Of a stretch of DNA of 18,043 bases, positions 6,827-14,579 are shown one piece after another. A program made the translations under genes and the position numbers. Position 1 is the first letter of the stretch; the number at the start of each line of letters is the position of its first letter. The stretch covers positions 1 through 18,043 of the forward strand of contig SMWH01000122.1 in the NCBI GenBank assembly GCA_004357005.1, in the 5' to 3' direction. This DNA comes from Gammaproteobacteria bacterium. Its GTDB lineage: Bacteria > Pseudomonadota > Gammaproteobacteria > SMWH01. The notes under the pieces are model-generated. The model saw nothing but the letters and a program-made list of their open reading frames with translations, was not told where the DNA came from and made no database searches.

Positions 6827-7519
6827 ATGGCCAGACATGTAGCAATAGTGGAAGACGAACCGGCGATCCGGGAGAACTATGCAGACCTGCTGCGCCGGAA
6901 CGGTTATCGGGTCTCAACGCTTGAGGATCGCGCCGGCGCGCTGCGGGCCTTCGAGCGGGAACTGCCCGATCTCGTGATCATTGATGTTGGGCTGGGTGAT
7001 GAGGTCGAGGGCGGATTCGATCTGTGCCGCGAACTGCGCGCTCGATCACCATCACTGCCGATCATCTTTCTCACCGCCCGGGACAGCGACCTCGACGCGG
7101 TATCGGGCCTGCGTCTTGGGGCGGATGATTACCTCACCAAGGACATCAGTCTCCCGCATCTGGCGGCGCGTGTGGTGGCGTTGTTCCGGCGCATGGATGC
7201 GGTGCAAAACGACTCAGCGGGCAACCGGATCGATCGCGGTCCGATGGTGCTGGACACGGACCGCATGACCGTAACGTGGAACGAACAGCCCGTATCCCTC
7301 ACGGTCACTGAGTTCTGGCTGGTGTATTCCCTGGCGCGTTACCCGGGTCATGTAAAGAACCGGGATCAGCTCATGCAGGACGCCAGTATCCTGGTTGACG
7401 ACGCCACGATCACTTCCCATGTCAAACGCATACGCCGCAAATTCCAGGTTACAGATCCCGACTTTGACGAAATCGAAACCGTGCACGGCATGGGCTATCG
7501 CTGGAAAGCTCCGGCCTGA
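6827..7519 (+). CDS. pdsR: Proteobacterial dedicated sortase system response regulator
   Basis: This is an OmpR/PhoB-type two-component regulator of 230 residues. The receiver domain (about 1-122) has the acidic pair Asp10-Glu11 in VEDEPAIRENYADLL, the phospho-acceptor Asp53 in LVIIDVGL, Thr83 in IFLTARD and Lys105 in DYLTKD. The winged-helix domain (about 137-228) has LTVTEFWLVYSLAR and ATITSHVKRIRRKF, ending in a GMGYRW signature. It is followed after 26 bp by its histidine kinase and is divergent from the sortase target, the arrangement known for the dedicated sortase regulator PdsR. It probably acts on the direct repeat at 6671-6687. The ATG has only a weak ribosome site. Confidence 0.93.
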   Translation: MARHVAIVEDEPAIRENYADLLRRNGYRVSTLEDRAGALRAFERELPDLVIIDVGLGDEVEGGFDLCRELRARSPSLPIIFLTARDSDLDAVSGLRLGADDYLTKDISLPHLAARVVALFRRMDAVQNDSAGNRIDRGPMVLDTDRMTVTWNEQPVSLTVTEFWLVYSLARYPGHVKNRDQLMQDASILVDDATITSHVKRIRRKFQVTDPDFDEIETVHGMGYRWKAPA

Positions 7520-7545
7520 TCCCACGGCGGGTTCGACCGACAACT

Positions 7546-9603
7546 GTGAGCCTTCGCAAAAAACTGCTGCTGGTGGGCCTGATCATCCTGATCCTGCCGC
7601 TGGCCGGGTGGGAGATCGTGCGGGAGACCGAGCGATTCCTGCGTATCGGTCAGGAACAAAGCGCCCAGTCGGCAACCACATCCATCGCTGCCGCACTGGG
7701 TGTGCTCAGGGACTGGTCGGTTGAAAGCGATGGTTTGTACGTGCGCACGATTCAGACACCGATCACCCTGGACGGCTACCCGGTCGAATGGAACGTGGAA
7801 CAGGCCATGAACATGGGCGGGGCGTCGGTGCTGGCAGTGAGGGATGCGCGATACCTTTATCTCCTGATTCTGGTGAACGACGACCACATCGTATATAGCG
7901 CACGACCCGGTGATACCGATGCTGATCACATCGTGATCCGTACCGAGGCACTCCAGGCGCCGGTCGACGTTACGACCACGGCGCCGGGCTGGATCTCAGT
8001 GGTGTTGCCCGAAGGGAATCTCCGTGGCGAATGGCAGGAGAGCAGCACCGGTTACACCGTTGAGTTGCGCCTTCCCCTCGCTGTGGTTGGGGAACGGCTC
8101 GGCCTGGCGGTGAACGATGTGGATCGCCGGGGGCGTACCGTGATGATTTCCGGGACGGGCCCCGCGGACGACCCCTCCGCCACCCTGCCCATCGTTGCAT
8201 CCGATGCGGCGATCTCGGAGGCTTTGGCCGCCATGGCGCCGGCGTCGGCGCGGGTGTGGCTGGTCAACGCAAAGGGCTGGGTGATGGCCCGGTCGGATCG
8301 GCGCGACCCCGGCCCCATGATCCAAAGCGCGGCCCAAAACAGGGCCCGGAACATGGCCCAGGCAACCACCAGAGACCGTTGGTTGCGAACGATGATCTAC
8401 CGCAATCTTCTGGCCAGCCCCATGGACCCGGGGCAGCGCCGCGATGTGGATACCATCCGGCTTTCCGGGTCGGAAGTGGACGCGGCCCTTTCCGGTGACA
8501 ACATCGTTCGTTGGGAGGCCTCGCCGGAGGGCGACACCGTGTTCACTATCGCCGCGGGGCCCGTGCGCGTGAACGGGGAGATCGTCGGAGCGGTGGTGCT
8601 GGAGCAGTCCGGCGATGCGTTACTGGTGCTGGCCAACGCCGCGGTGATGCGGTTGCTGGGTCTGACCCTGGCGGCCATGGCCATTGCCGGTTTTGTGCTG
8701 TTCAGTTATGCCACGGTGCTGGTGTTTCGTATCCGGCGTCTGCACCAGGCGGTCGTCGGCGCGGTCACCGAGGACGGACATCCGGCGGCAGGATTTCCGT
8801 CCAGCTCGTCAAGAGACGAGTTGGGCTCACTGCATCGGGCTTTCGGGTCAATGCTCGACCGATTGCGTCAGTACACGGGTTATCTGGAAACCCTGACCCA
8901 GAAACTGGCCCATGAACTGCGAACGCCCCTGGCCGTGGTGCGCACATCGCTGGACAACCTGGAAGCGGGCCGTCTGGACGCGGAGCAACAGGGTTACGCC
9001 CAGCGCGCCCGGGAGGGCACGGAACGCCTGGGCAGGATGATTCAGTCCATGACCGAAGCCAGCCGCCTGGAACAGATCATCGAACAGGCGACACCCGAAA
9101 CCTTTTCACTGCGCGCCGTCGTGGAAGGTTGCCTGCAAGGTTACCGGGATGTGTATCCGGATCGGGCGTTCGAGGCACGGTTGACCGATTCGCCCTGCGA
9201 GATGAAGGGGGTGCCTGAACTGCTCGCCCAGATGCTCGACAAGCTGGTGGACAATGCGGTGGATTTCTCGCCGCACGGCGGGTGGATACGGATTACGCTG
9301 ACGCAGGCCCGGGCAGATCGTGCCCGGGATGGTCCTCGGGATGACGATGTATACGTCCTGGGCGTTGCCAACGAAGGCCCGAATCTGCCCGCGGGCATAC
9401 GGGCCAATCTCTTCGACTCGCTGGTATCCTTGCGCGGCGGCAAGAAAGCGGAGGAGCCGCATCTCGGTCTTGGCCTGTACATCGTGCGCCTGATCGCTCA
9501 GGGTCACGGGGGCAGCGTGTCAGCAACGGATTTGGTCGATGGCCCGACCGACGGAGTTGAGTTCCAGGTGCGTTTCAGAACAACAAACGGAAAAAGAACG
9601 TGA
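7546..9603 (+). CDS. pdsS: Proteobacterial dedicated sortase system histidine kinase
   Basis: This inner-membrane sensor kinase has 685 residues. TM1 spans about 5-24, followed by a periplasmic region of about 350 residues. The early part of that region (about 60-215: ITLDGYPVEWNVEQA, RYLYLLILVNDD, ELRLPLAVVGERLGLAVND) resembles the CBM9-like beta-sandwich, so a carbohydrate or glycan cue is possible. TM2 is about 364-390, then HAMP, HisKA with His456 in KLAHELRTPLAVV, the N box with Asn570 in KLVDNAVDFS, and the G box LGLGLYIV (640-647). GTG is chosen because MSLRKKLLLV fits the family start. Its TGA overlaps the GTG of trpE. It should phosphorylate the upstream regulator. Confidence 0.92.
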   Translation: MSLRKKLLLVGLIILILPLAGWEIVRETERFLRIGQEQSAQSATTSIAAALGVLRDWSVESDGLYVRTIQTPITLDGYPVEWNVEQAMNMGGASVLAVRDARYLYLLILVNDDHIVYSARPGDTDADHIVIRTEALQAPVDVTTTAPGWISVVLPEGNLRGEWQESSTGYTVELRLPLAVVGERLGLAVNDVDRRGRTVMISGTGPADDPSATLPIVASDAAISEALAAMAPASARVWLVNAKGWVMARSDRRDPGPMIQSAAQNRARNMAQATTRDRWLRTMIYRNLLASPMDPGQRRDVDTIRLSGSEVDAALSGDNIVRWEASPEGDTVFTIAAGPVRVNGEIVGAVVLEQSGDALLVLANAAVMRLLGLTLAAMAIAGFVLFSYATVLVFRIRRLHQAVVGAVTEDGHPAAGFPSSSSRDELGSLHRAFGSMLDRLRQYTGYLETLTQKLAHELRTPLAVVRTSLDNLEAGRLDAEQQGYAQRAREGTERLGRMIQSMTEASRLEQIIEQATPETFSLRAVVEGCLQGYRDVYPDRAFEARLTDSPCEMKGVPELLAQMLDKLVDNAVDFSPHGGWIRITLTQARADRARDGPRDDDVYVLGVANEGPNLPAGIRANLFDSLVSLRGGKKAEEPHLGLGLYIVRLIAQGHGGSVSATDLVDGPTDGVEFQVRFRTTNGKRT

Positions 9604-11057
9604 ACCAGCCCATGTCCGATCGTGCACGTGTCCCGGTGATGCGGGAGGTGCTGGCGGATCTTGATACGCCGCTGAGCGTCTATCTCAAGCTGGTGGACGC
9701 ACCATATTCCTATCTGTTCGAGTCCGTGGAAGGCGGGGAACGATGGGGGCGCTACTCCATCATCGGTTTGCCGTGTCGAAAAGTATTGCGGGTCGCCGAC
9801 AACACGATTGAGATCCTGGAAGACGGTCGCGTTGTGGAGAGCATCGAGAGTGACGATCCCCTTGGCTGGATCGAATCCTTCCATGCGAGTTTTCAGTATT
9901 CCGCAGTCGAAGGTCTGCCGCGTTTCACCGGGGGACTGGTGGGATCCTTCGGTTACGACACGGTGCGCTATATCGAGCCGCGTTTGCGAGGTGAGACCCG
10001 TTCCCCCCTGGGCAGCTCGGAAATCCTCCTGATGGTCTCCGAAGAAGTGGCGGTCTTCGACAACCTGGCAGGAAAGCTTTACCTGATCGTGAACGTGGAC
10101 TCCCGGGAAGACGGCGCGATGGACGCAGCCCAGCGTCGCCTCGATCAACTGGTGCACCGGCTTCGCAGCGGCAACCCGGGTTATCCGGTGGTCATCGGTT
10201 CGGCGCGTGTGGAGGAAGGGGATTTTGTCTCCGGTTTCTCCCGGGATGATTTCATCGCGGCGGTCAAGCGGTGCAAGGATTACATTCACGCGGGTGATGT
10301 GTTCCAGGTAGTCCTGTCCCAGAGGCTCTCGGTGCCTTTTTCCGCGCGACCCGTCGATGTATACCGCGCTCTGCGTGCCCTGAACCCGTCCCCCTACATG
10401 TATTACCTGGACCTGGGCGATCACCAGATCGTGGGGTCGTCCCCTGAGATCCTCGTGCGACTGGAAGACGACCAGGTCACCGTGCGGCCCATCGCCGGCA
10501 CCCGGCCCCGGGGCGCGTCGGAGGAAGAAGACCTGGCCCTCGAGGCCGAACTGCTGGCGGACCCCAAGGAACGTGCCGAACACGTGATGCTCATTGATCT
10601 GGGCCGCAATGATATTGGACGGGTGGCGGAAACGGGCACCATCCGCCTCGAAGAGGAAATGATCGTCGAACGTTACTCGCACGTGATGCACATCGTGTCC
10701 CAGGTCAGCGGCAAACTCCGGAGCGGGCTCTCGGCCATGGACGTGCTGCGTGCCGTATTTCCGGCCGGTACCGTTACCGGGGCGCCCAAGATCCGGGCCA
10801 TGGAGATCATCAAGGAACTGGAGCCCGTCAGCCGGGGCGTATACGCGGGTGCTGTGGGATATATCTCCTGGACCGGCAACCTGGACACGGCGATCGCCAT
10901 TCGTACCGCGGTCATCCAGGACGGCCAGCTTCACGTGCAGGCGGGCGCCGGTATCGTGGCGGATTCGGACCCGGAGCGGGAATGGGAAGAGACCATGAAC
11001 AAGGGCCGCGCCATATTCAGCGCGGTGGCCTCGGCTGCCAGCGGTCTGACGGGATGA
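9600..11057 (+). CDS. trpE: Anthranilate synthase component I
   Basis: TrpE makes anthranilate from chorismate with ammonia supplied by TrpG, the first step of tryptophan synthesis. The 485-residue protein has the tryptophan-feedback region with LFESVEGGERWGRYSIIG (about 39-56) and the chorismate-binding core: GDVFQVVLSQRL (about 231-242), PIAGTRPRG (about 297-305), LIDLGRNDIG (about 331-340), ERYSHVMHIVS and FPAGTVTGAPK (387-397). The GTG at 9600 shares bases with the TGA of the histidine kinase, with GGAAAA upstream; an ATG at 9612 is the alternative. The usual opening of about 15-20 residues before REVLADLDTPLS is shortened. No leader peptide or attenuator is present upstream. Confidence 0.97.
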   Translation: MNQPMSDRARVPVMREVLADLDTPLSVYLKLVDAPYSYLFESVEGGERWGRYSIIGLPCRKVLRVADNTIEILEDGRVVESIESDDPLGWIESFHASFQYSAVEGLPRFTGGLVGSFGYDTVRYIEPRLRGETRSPLGSSEILLMVSEEVAVFDNLAGKLYLIVNVDSREDGAMDAAQRRLDQLVHRLRSGNPGYPVVIGSARVEEGDFVSGFSRDDFIAAVKRCKDYIHAGDVFQVVLSQRLSVPFSARPVDVYRALRALNPSPYMYYLDLGDHQIVGSSPEILVRLEDDQVTVRPIAGTRPRGASEEEDLALEAELLADPKERAEHVMLIDLGRNDIGRVAETGTIRLEEEMIVERYSHVMHIVSQVSGKLRSGLSAMDVLRAVFPAGTVTGAPKIRAMEIIKELEPVSRGVYAGAVGYISWTGNLDTAIAIRTAVIQDGQLHVQAGAGIVADSDPEREWEETMNKGRAIFSAVASAASGLTG

Positions 11058-11075
11058 GACCTGGATGATACGGCC

Positions 11076-11690
11076 ATGGTGTTGATGATCGACAACTACG
11101 ATTCCTTCACCTACAACCTGGTGCAATACCTGGGTGAGCTGGGCGCGGATGTTCAGGTGCACCGCAACGACAAGATCAGCGTGGAGGAGATCGAAGCCCT
11201 TGCCCCGGATGCCATCGTGATTTCTCCGGGGCCGTGCACGCCCAACGAAGCGGGCATCTCGGTATCCGTGGTGGAACAACTGGGTGGCAGAATTCCGATT
11301 CTCGGTGTGTGTCTGGGTCATCAGGCCATCGGGCAGGCCTACGGTGGGAAAATCGTGCAGGCGAAACGGCTCATGCACGGGAAGACGTCCATGATCCACC
11401 ACACGGGGAGCGGCATCTTTGATGCCCTTCCCGATCCCTTCGAGGCCACCCGCTACCACTCGCTGGTCGTGGAGGCGGATTCACTTCCCGGTTGCCTGGA
11501 AGTGACCGCCTGGAGCCGGGACGCCGACGGCAACAACGAGGAGATCATGGGATTCCGGCACCGGGAACTGCCCGTGCAAGGCGTGCAGTTCCATCCTGAG
11601 TCGATCCTGACTGACAGCGGTCATGATCTGCTGAAGAATTTCCTCAACAAATGTAGGAGCGGCTTTCCAGCCGCGAATGGGAGTTTGTAG
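11076..11690 (+). CDS. trpG: Anthranilate synthase component II (glutamine amidotransferase)
   Basis: TrpG hydrolyses glutamine and passes ammonia to TrpE. The 204-residue class I glutamine amidotransferase shows the N-terminal MVLMIDNYDSFTYNLVQYL, the oxyanion motif SPGPCTPNEAG (50-60), nucleophile Cys79 in GVCLGHQ and the His173/Glu175 pair in QFHPESIL. The ATG is 18 bp after the trpE stop with a poor ribosome site. The natural protein should end near LLKNFLN (185-191). The reading frame then runs into a REP element, so the last 12 residues, CRSGFPAANGSL, are repeat-encoded. The enzyme core is intact. The missing direct junction to trpD is due to the repeat array. Confidence 0.97.
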   Translation: MVLMIDNYDSFTYNLVQYLGELGADVQVHRNDKISVEEIEALAPDAIVISPGPCTPNEAGISVSVVEQLGGRIPILGVCLGHQAIGQAYGGKIVQAKRLMHGKTSMIHHTGSGIFDALPDPFEATRYHSLVVEADSLPGCLEVTAWSRDADGNNEEIMGFRHRELPVQGVQFHPESILTDSGHDLLKNFLNKCRSGFPAANGSL

Positions 11691-11820
11691 GAGCGGCTTT
11701 GTAGGAGCGGCTTTCCAGCCGCGATTGCAAAAGAAATCGCGCCACGAATGGCGCTCCTACATGTGGGAACCGGCATCGTGTTTTAGGAGCGGCTTTGTAG
11801 GAGCGGCTTTCCAGCCGCGA
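11653..11820. repeat. REP array between trpG and trpD, with 97-bp unit copy 3
   Basis: The array runs: full REP 11653-11676 (inside the trpG end), half-REP 11687-11699, full REP 11701-11724, then a complete 97-bp unit 11724-11820 matching 61-157 and 821-917, including the GCGCC/GGCGC variant and a final full REP 11797-11820. It separates two genes that normally abut. The last hairpin ends 2 bases before the first trpD ATG. Confidence 0.92.
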
Positions 11821-12858
11821 ATGAAAATGAACATGTTGACAGAAGTCCTTCAAAAACTGGTTAATGGCGAGGACCTGAGCCAGGAAGAAATGGGCACGGT
11901 CATGCGCGACATCATGACCGGAAAGCTTACCCCGGCCCAGATCGGTGGCTTCCTGATCGGTCTGCGCATGAAAGGCGAGACCGTGGACGAAATCGCCGCG
12001 GCTGCCCAGGTCATGCGGGATCTGGCCACGCGGGTGGAGGTCTCAAAAGAACATCTCATTGATACCTGCGGTACCGGTGGTGACGCCAAGGGCACTTTCA
12101 ACGTTTCCACTGCCAGCGCTTTTGTGGCCGCGGCGGCCGGGGCGCGGGTGGCCAAACACGGCAACCGCTCGGTTTCCACCCGCTCCGGAAGCGCTGACGT
12201 ACTGGAAGCCGCCGGGGTGAACCTGGACCTGGGGCCTGAAGCCGTGGCCCGGTGCATTGACGAGGCAGGCGTGGGTTTCCTGTTCGCGCCAAGGCACCAC
12301 AGCGCCATGAAACACGCGGTAGGGCCGCGCAAGGAGCTGGGCCTGCGAACGCTCTTTAACCTGCTGGGTCCCCTGACCAATCCCGCGGATGCCCCTCGGC
12401 AGATTCTTGGTGTCTTTGCTGCCGAATGGGTCGAGCCCATCGCCCACGTTCTCAAGCAACTGGGCAGCGAGCATGTGATGGTGGTGCATTCCGATGACGG
12501 GTTGGACGAGATCAGCATCGGTGCTCCCACCCGGGTCGCCGAACTCAAAAACGGTGAAGTGAATATCTGGCCCATCATTCCCGAGGAACTGGGTGTTACC
12601 CGGCAGGACCTGGGCGCGGTTCGCGTGGATGGGCCGGAAGAAAGTCTGGCGGTGATTCGCAAAGCTCTGGCCGGTGAAACCGGGGCCGCCTTTGACATGG
12701 TGGCGCTCAATGGCGGCGCCGCTATCTACGTAGCCGGCAAGGCATCCAGCCTGGCCGAGGGCGTGGACAGGGCGCGGGGTGTGCTCGGTGACGGCAGCGC
12801 TGCAAACGCCCTCGAATCCCTGGTGACGCTGACACAGCGGCTCGGTGATGATGCATGA
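11821..12858 (+). CDS. trpD: Anthranilate phosphoribosyltransferase
   Basis: TrpD attaches the phosphoribosyl group of PRPP to anthranilate. The protein has up to 345 residues. The PRPP-binding loop CGTGGDAKGTFNVST lies at about 82-96, followed by KHGNRSVSTRSGSADVLEA (about 112-130) and HHSAMKHAVGPRKELGLRT (about 160-178) for anthranilate binding, then NLLGPLTNPA. Three close in-frame ATGs (11821, 11827, 11833) could be the start. None has a Shine-Dalgarno, because a REP hairpin fills the space. The frame is open back to 11677 but that part translates the repeat and is rejected. It overlaps trpC by ATGA. Confidence 0.96.
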   Translation: MKMNMLTEVLQKLVNGEDLSQEEMGTVMRDIMTGKLTPAQIGGFLIGLRMKGETVDEIAAAAQVMRDLATRVEVSKEHLIDTCGTGGDAKGTFNVSTASAFVAAAAGARVAKHGNRSVSTRSGSADVLEAAGVNLDLGPEAVARCIDEAGVGFLFAPRHHSAMKHAVGPRKELGLRTLFNLLGPLTNPADAPRQILGVFAAEWVEPIAHVLKQLGSEHVMVVHSDDGLDEISIGAPTRVAELKNGEVNIWPIIPEELGVTRQDLGAVRVDGPEESLAVIRKALAGETGAAFDMVALNGGAAIYVAGKASSLAEGVDRARGVLGDGSAANALESLVTLTQRLGDDA

Positions 12859-13652
12859 GCGACACTCCCGACAGGCTGGCGGAGATTCTCCGACACAAAG
12901 CTGCCGAGGTAACGGCACGGGCCGCCGAACTCCCGTTGCCGGCGCTAAGCGCGAAGGTCGAAGCCGCATCACCACCCAGGGGCTTCGCCAACGCGTTGCA
13001 TCGCACGATGGAACAGGGAAGTCCGGCGGTCATTGCCGAGATCAAGAGAGCGTCACCGAGCAAAGGCATTTTGCGGCCCAACCTCGATCCCGCGGAAATC
13101 GCCCGCGCTTACGAATCGGCGGGCGCTGCGTGCTTGTCCGTGCTGACGGACGAGGCGTTCTTCCGGGGCTCGCTCCTTGATTTCAAGTTGGCCCGCGGCA
13201 GTTGTGCGCTGCCGGTGTTGCGCAAGGACTTCATGCTCGATGCCTGGCAGATCTACGAGTCCCGGCTCATCGGCGCCGACTGCATTTTGCTCATCGTGGC
13301 CGCCCTGGGAGACGCGGTATTGCAGGAACTGTGTGTGCTCGCCATGGATCTGGGGATGGACGTGCTGGTGGAGGTCCACGACCGGGAGGAACTGGACCGG
13401 GCGCTGGCCACACCGGCCACGCTCATCGGCATCAACAACCGCAACCTGCACACCTTCGAAACCGATTTCACCACCACGCTCGACCTGAAGCCCTACGTCC
13501 CGGACGACCGCCTGCTGATCAGCGAAAGCGGCATCACCGACCCCACCGACGTGGAACTGCTCCGGGATGCGGGCGTAAACGCTTTTCTGGTAGGGGAGAC
13601 TTTAATGCGTTCGGCAGACCCCGGTGAAAAACTGAAACAGCTGTTTGATTGA
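12855..13652 (+). CDS. trpC: Indole-3-glycerol phosphate synthase
   Basis: TrpC closes the indole ring of CdRP to give indole-3-glycerol phosphate. It is a single-function TIM barrel of 265 residues, not fused to TrpF. Catalytic landmarks are Glu62 and Lys64 in AEIKRASPSKG, Lys124 in LRKDFM, Glu173 in VLVEVHD, the NNRNL loop (194-198), Glu224-Ser225 in ISESGI and FLVGETLM (244-251). The ATG overlaps the trpD stop as ATGA, so the two are translationally coupled. The operon ends here. trpF, trpA and trpB are not in the window, as is usual for the split trp genes of gammaproteobacteria. A REP hairpin follows at 13677. Confidence 0.97.
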   Translation: MSDTPDRLAEILRHKAAEVTARAAELPLPALSAKVEAASPPRGFANALHRTMEQGSPAVIAEIKRASPSKGILRPNLDPAEIARAYESAGAACLSVLTDEAFFRGSLLDFKLARGSCALPVLRKDFMLDAWQIYESRLIGADCILLIVAALGDAVLQELCVLAMDLGMDVLVEVHDREELDRALATPATLIGINNRNLHTFETDFTTTLDLKPYVPDDRLLISESGITDPTDVELLRDAGVNAFLVGETLMRSADPGEKLKQLFD

Positions 13653-13676
13653 AGCGGGTGCATGGGTGGGTAATTT

Positions 13677-13700
13677 GTAGGAGCGGCTTTCCAGCCGCGA
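13677..13700. repeat. Single REP after trpC
   Basis: GTAG plus hairpin GCGGCTttccAGCCGC, facing the gap between the convergent trpC and crp-like genes. Apart from this REP the gap 13653-13755 shows no convincing terminator. Confidence 0.9.
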
Positions 13701-13755
13701 TTCCTCCAAACCGCTTTCGGAGGCCTTACCCTCGCGCCTGACCCGGGAAAAACAG

Positions 13756-14436
13756 CTAATCAGTCATGTCGAAGACAACGATGGTCTTGCCATGCACGGA
13801 CATCAGACCGTCGTGCTCCAGGGTCTTCAGCACCCGCCCCACCATCTCACGGGAACAACCTACGATGCGTGCAATCTCCTGCCGGGAGATGCGCACCTGG
13901 GTGCCGTCCGGATGGGACATGGCGTCCGGTTCAGTGCACAGATCCAGCAACGTGCGCGCAACGCGACCGGTCACGTCCATAAAGGCCAGGCGGCTGACTT
14001 TGCGGCTCGTGTGCATGAGCCGGTCAGACAGCTGTTTCCCAAGCACAAACAGGAGTTTGGGGTACATCTCCGCGAGTTGCGTCTCGAACAACTGGGTCAG
14101 ACGTTCATAACCGATCTCAGCGATCTCGCAGTTCGTGCGCGTATGCACCAGGACGTTGCGTCGTTCGGTGCGGTTGAACAAACCGATCTCACCCAGATAC
14201 TGGCCGGCGTTCACATACGCGAGAATCAGTTCGCGGCCCTCTTCGTCCTCGAGGGACACGGTCACGGATCCCTCGATAATGTAATAAAGGGTGTTGGCCG
14301 GATCGCCGGGTCTGATAATTGTGGTTTTGGGGCGGTAGCTCCGGCGGTGACAGAAGCTCAGCAGAAGCTCAAGATCGTCGCTGTCCAACACCGCTTCATC
14401 TTGCGTGGTGGCAGGCGGGGCGGTCAGCTTGCTCAT
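13756..14436 (-). CDS. crp: Crp/Vfr-type cAMP-responsive transcription regulator
   Basis: The 226-residue global regulator is closest to Vfr/CRP. The cyclic-nucleotide domain (about 20-135) has GSVTVSLEDEEGRELIL and the phosphate cassette GEIGLF (82-87) with Arg93 at the place of E. coli Arg82. The place of Ser83 is Asn94. The dimer helix keeps the Thr143-Ser144 pair (HTSRKV), which contacts adenine in CRP. The hinge LAFMDVTGRVARTLLDL is followed by the helix-turn-helix RQEIARIVGCSREMVGRVLK (185-204), with Arg196, Glu197 and Arg201 as in CRP, so the TGTGA half-site should be recognised. The ATG at 14436 gives the family start; the upstream frame is rejected. Between trpC and speD, as vfr is in Pseudomonas. 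Confidence 0.92.
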   Translation of the reverse strand: MSKLTAPPATTQDEAVLDSDDLELLLSFCHRRSYRPKTTIIRPGDPANTLYYIIEGSVTVSLEDEEGRELILAYVNAGQYLGEIGLFNRTERRNVLVHTRTNCEIAEIGYERLTQLFETQLAEMYPKLLFVLGKQLSDRLMHTSRKVSRLAFMDVTGRVARTLLDLCTEPDAMSHPDGTQVRISRQEIARIVGCSREMVGRVLKTLEHDGLMSVHGKTIVVFDMTD

Positions 14437-14579
14437 GCGTGTACCGGTGCAGCAAAGGACGCGCCAAGTGTATGTCAGGTCGCCCGCCAAGTCGAACCAG
14501 GTCCTGTCCGAAGCCCCGCAGTTTGCGGCATAATGTCGGCCCTTTTTCGGGGGAACAACCCAGGGAGGGCAGGTCAACC

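Noticed and set aside
9480..9600. trp leader peptide or attenuator before trpE
   Set aside because: The region codes for the G-box end of the histidine kinase; no Trp-codon run with alternative hairpins is visible.
9504..11459. Long 651-codon open frame antisense to trpE and trpG
   Set aside because: A GC-rich shadow frame; the plus strand carries complete, motif-rich trp genes, and the antisense product resembles nothing.
11677..11820. 48-codon extension of TrpD
   Set aside because: It is a translation of the REP array (RSGFVGAAFQPR repeated) and is not part of the TrpD family.
13653..13755. Rho-independent terminator between trpC and crp (CCTCC...GGAGG)
   Set aside because: The stem is only five pairs with a mismatched extension and no T run.
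14437..14577. 47-residue extension of the Crp-like protein
   Set aside because: It covers the divergent crp-speD regulatory gap and the speD ribosome site; the family start fits ATG 14436.
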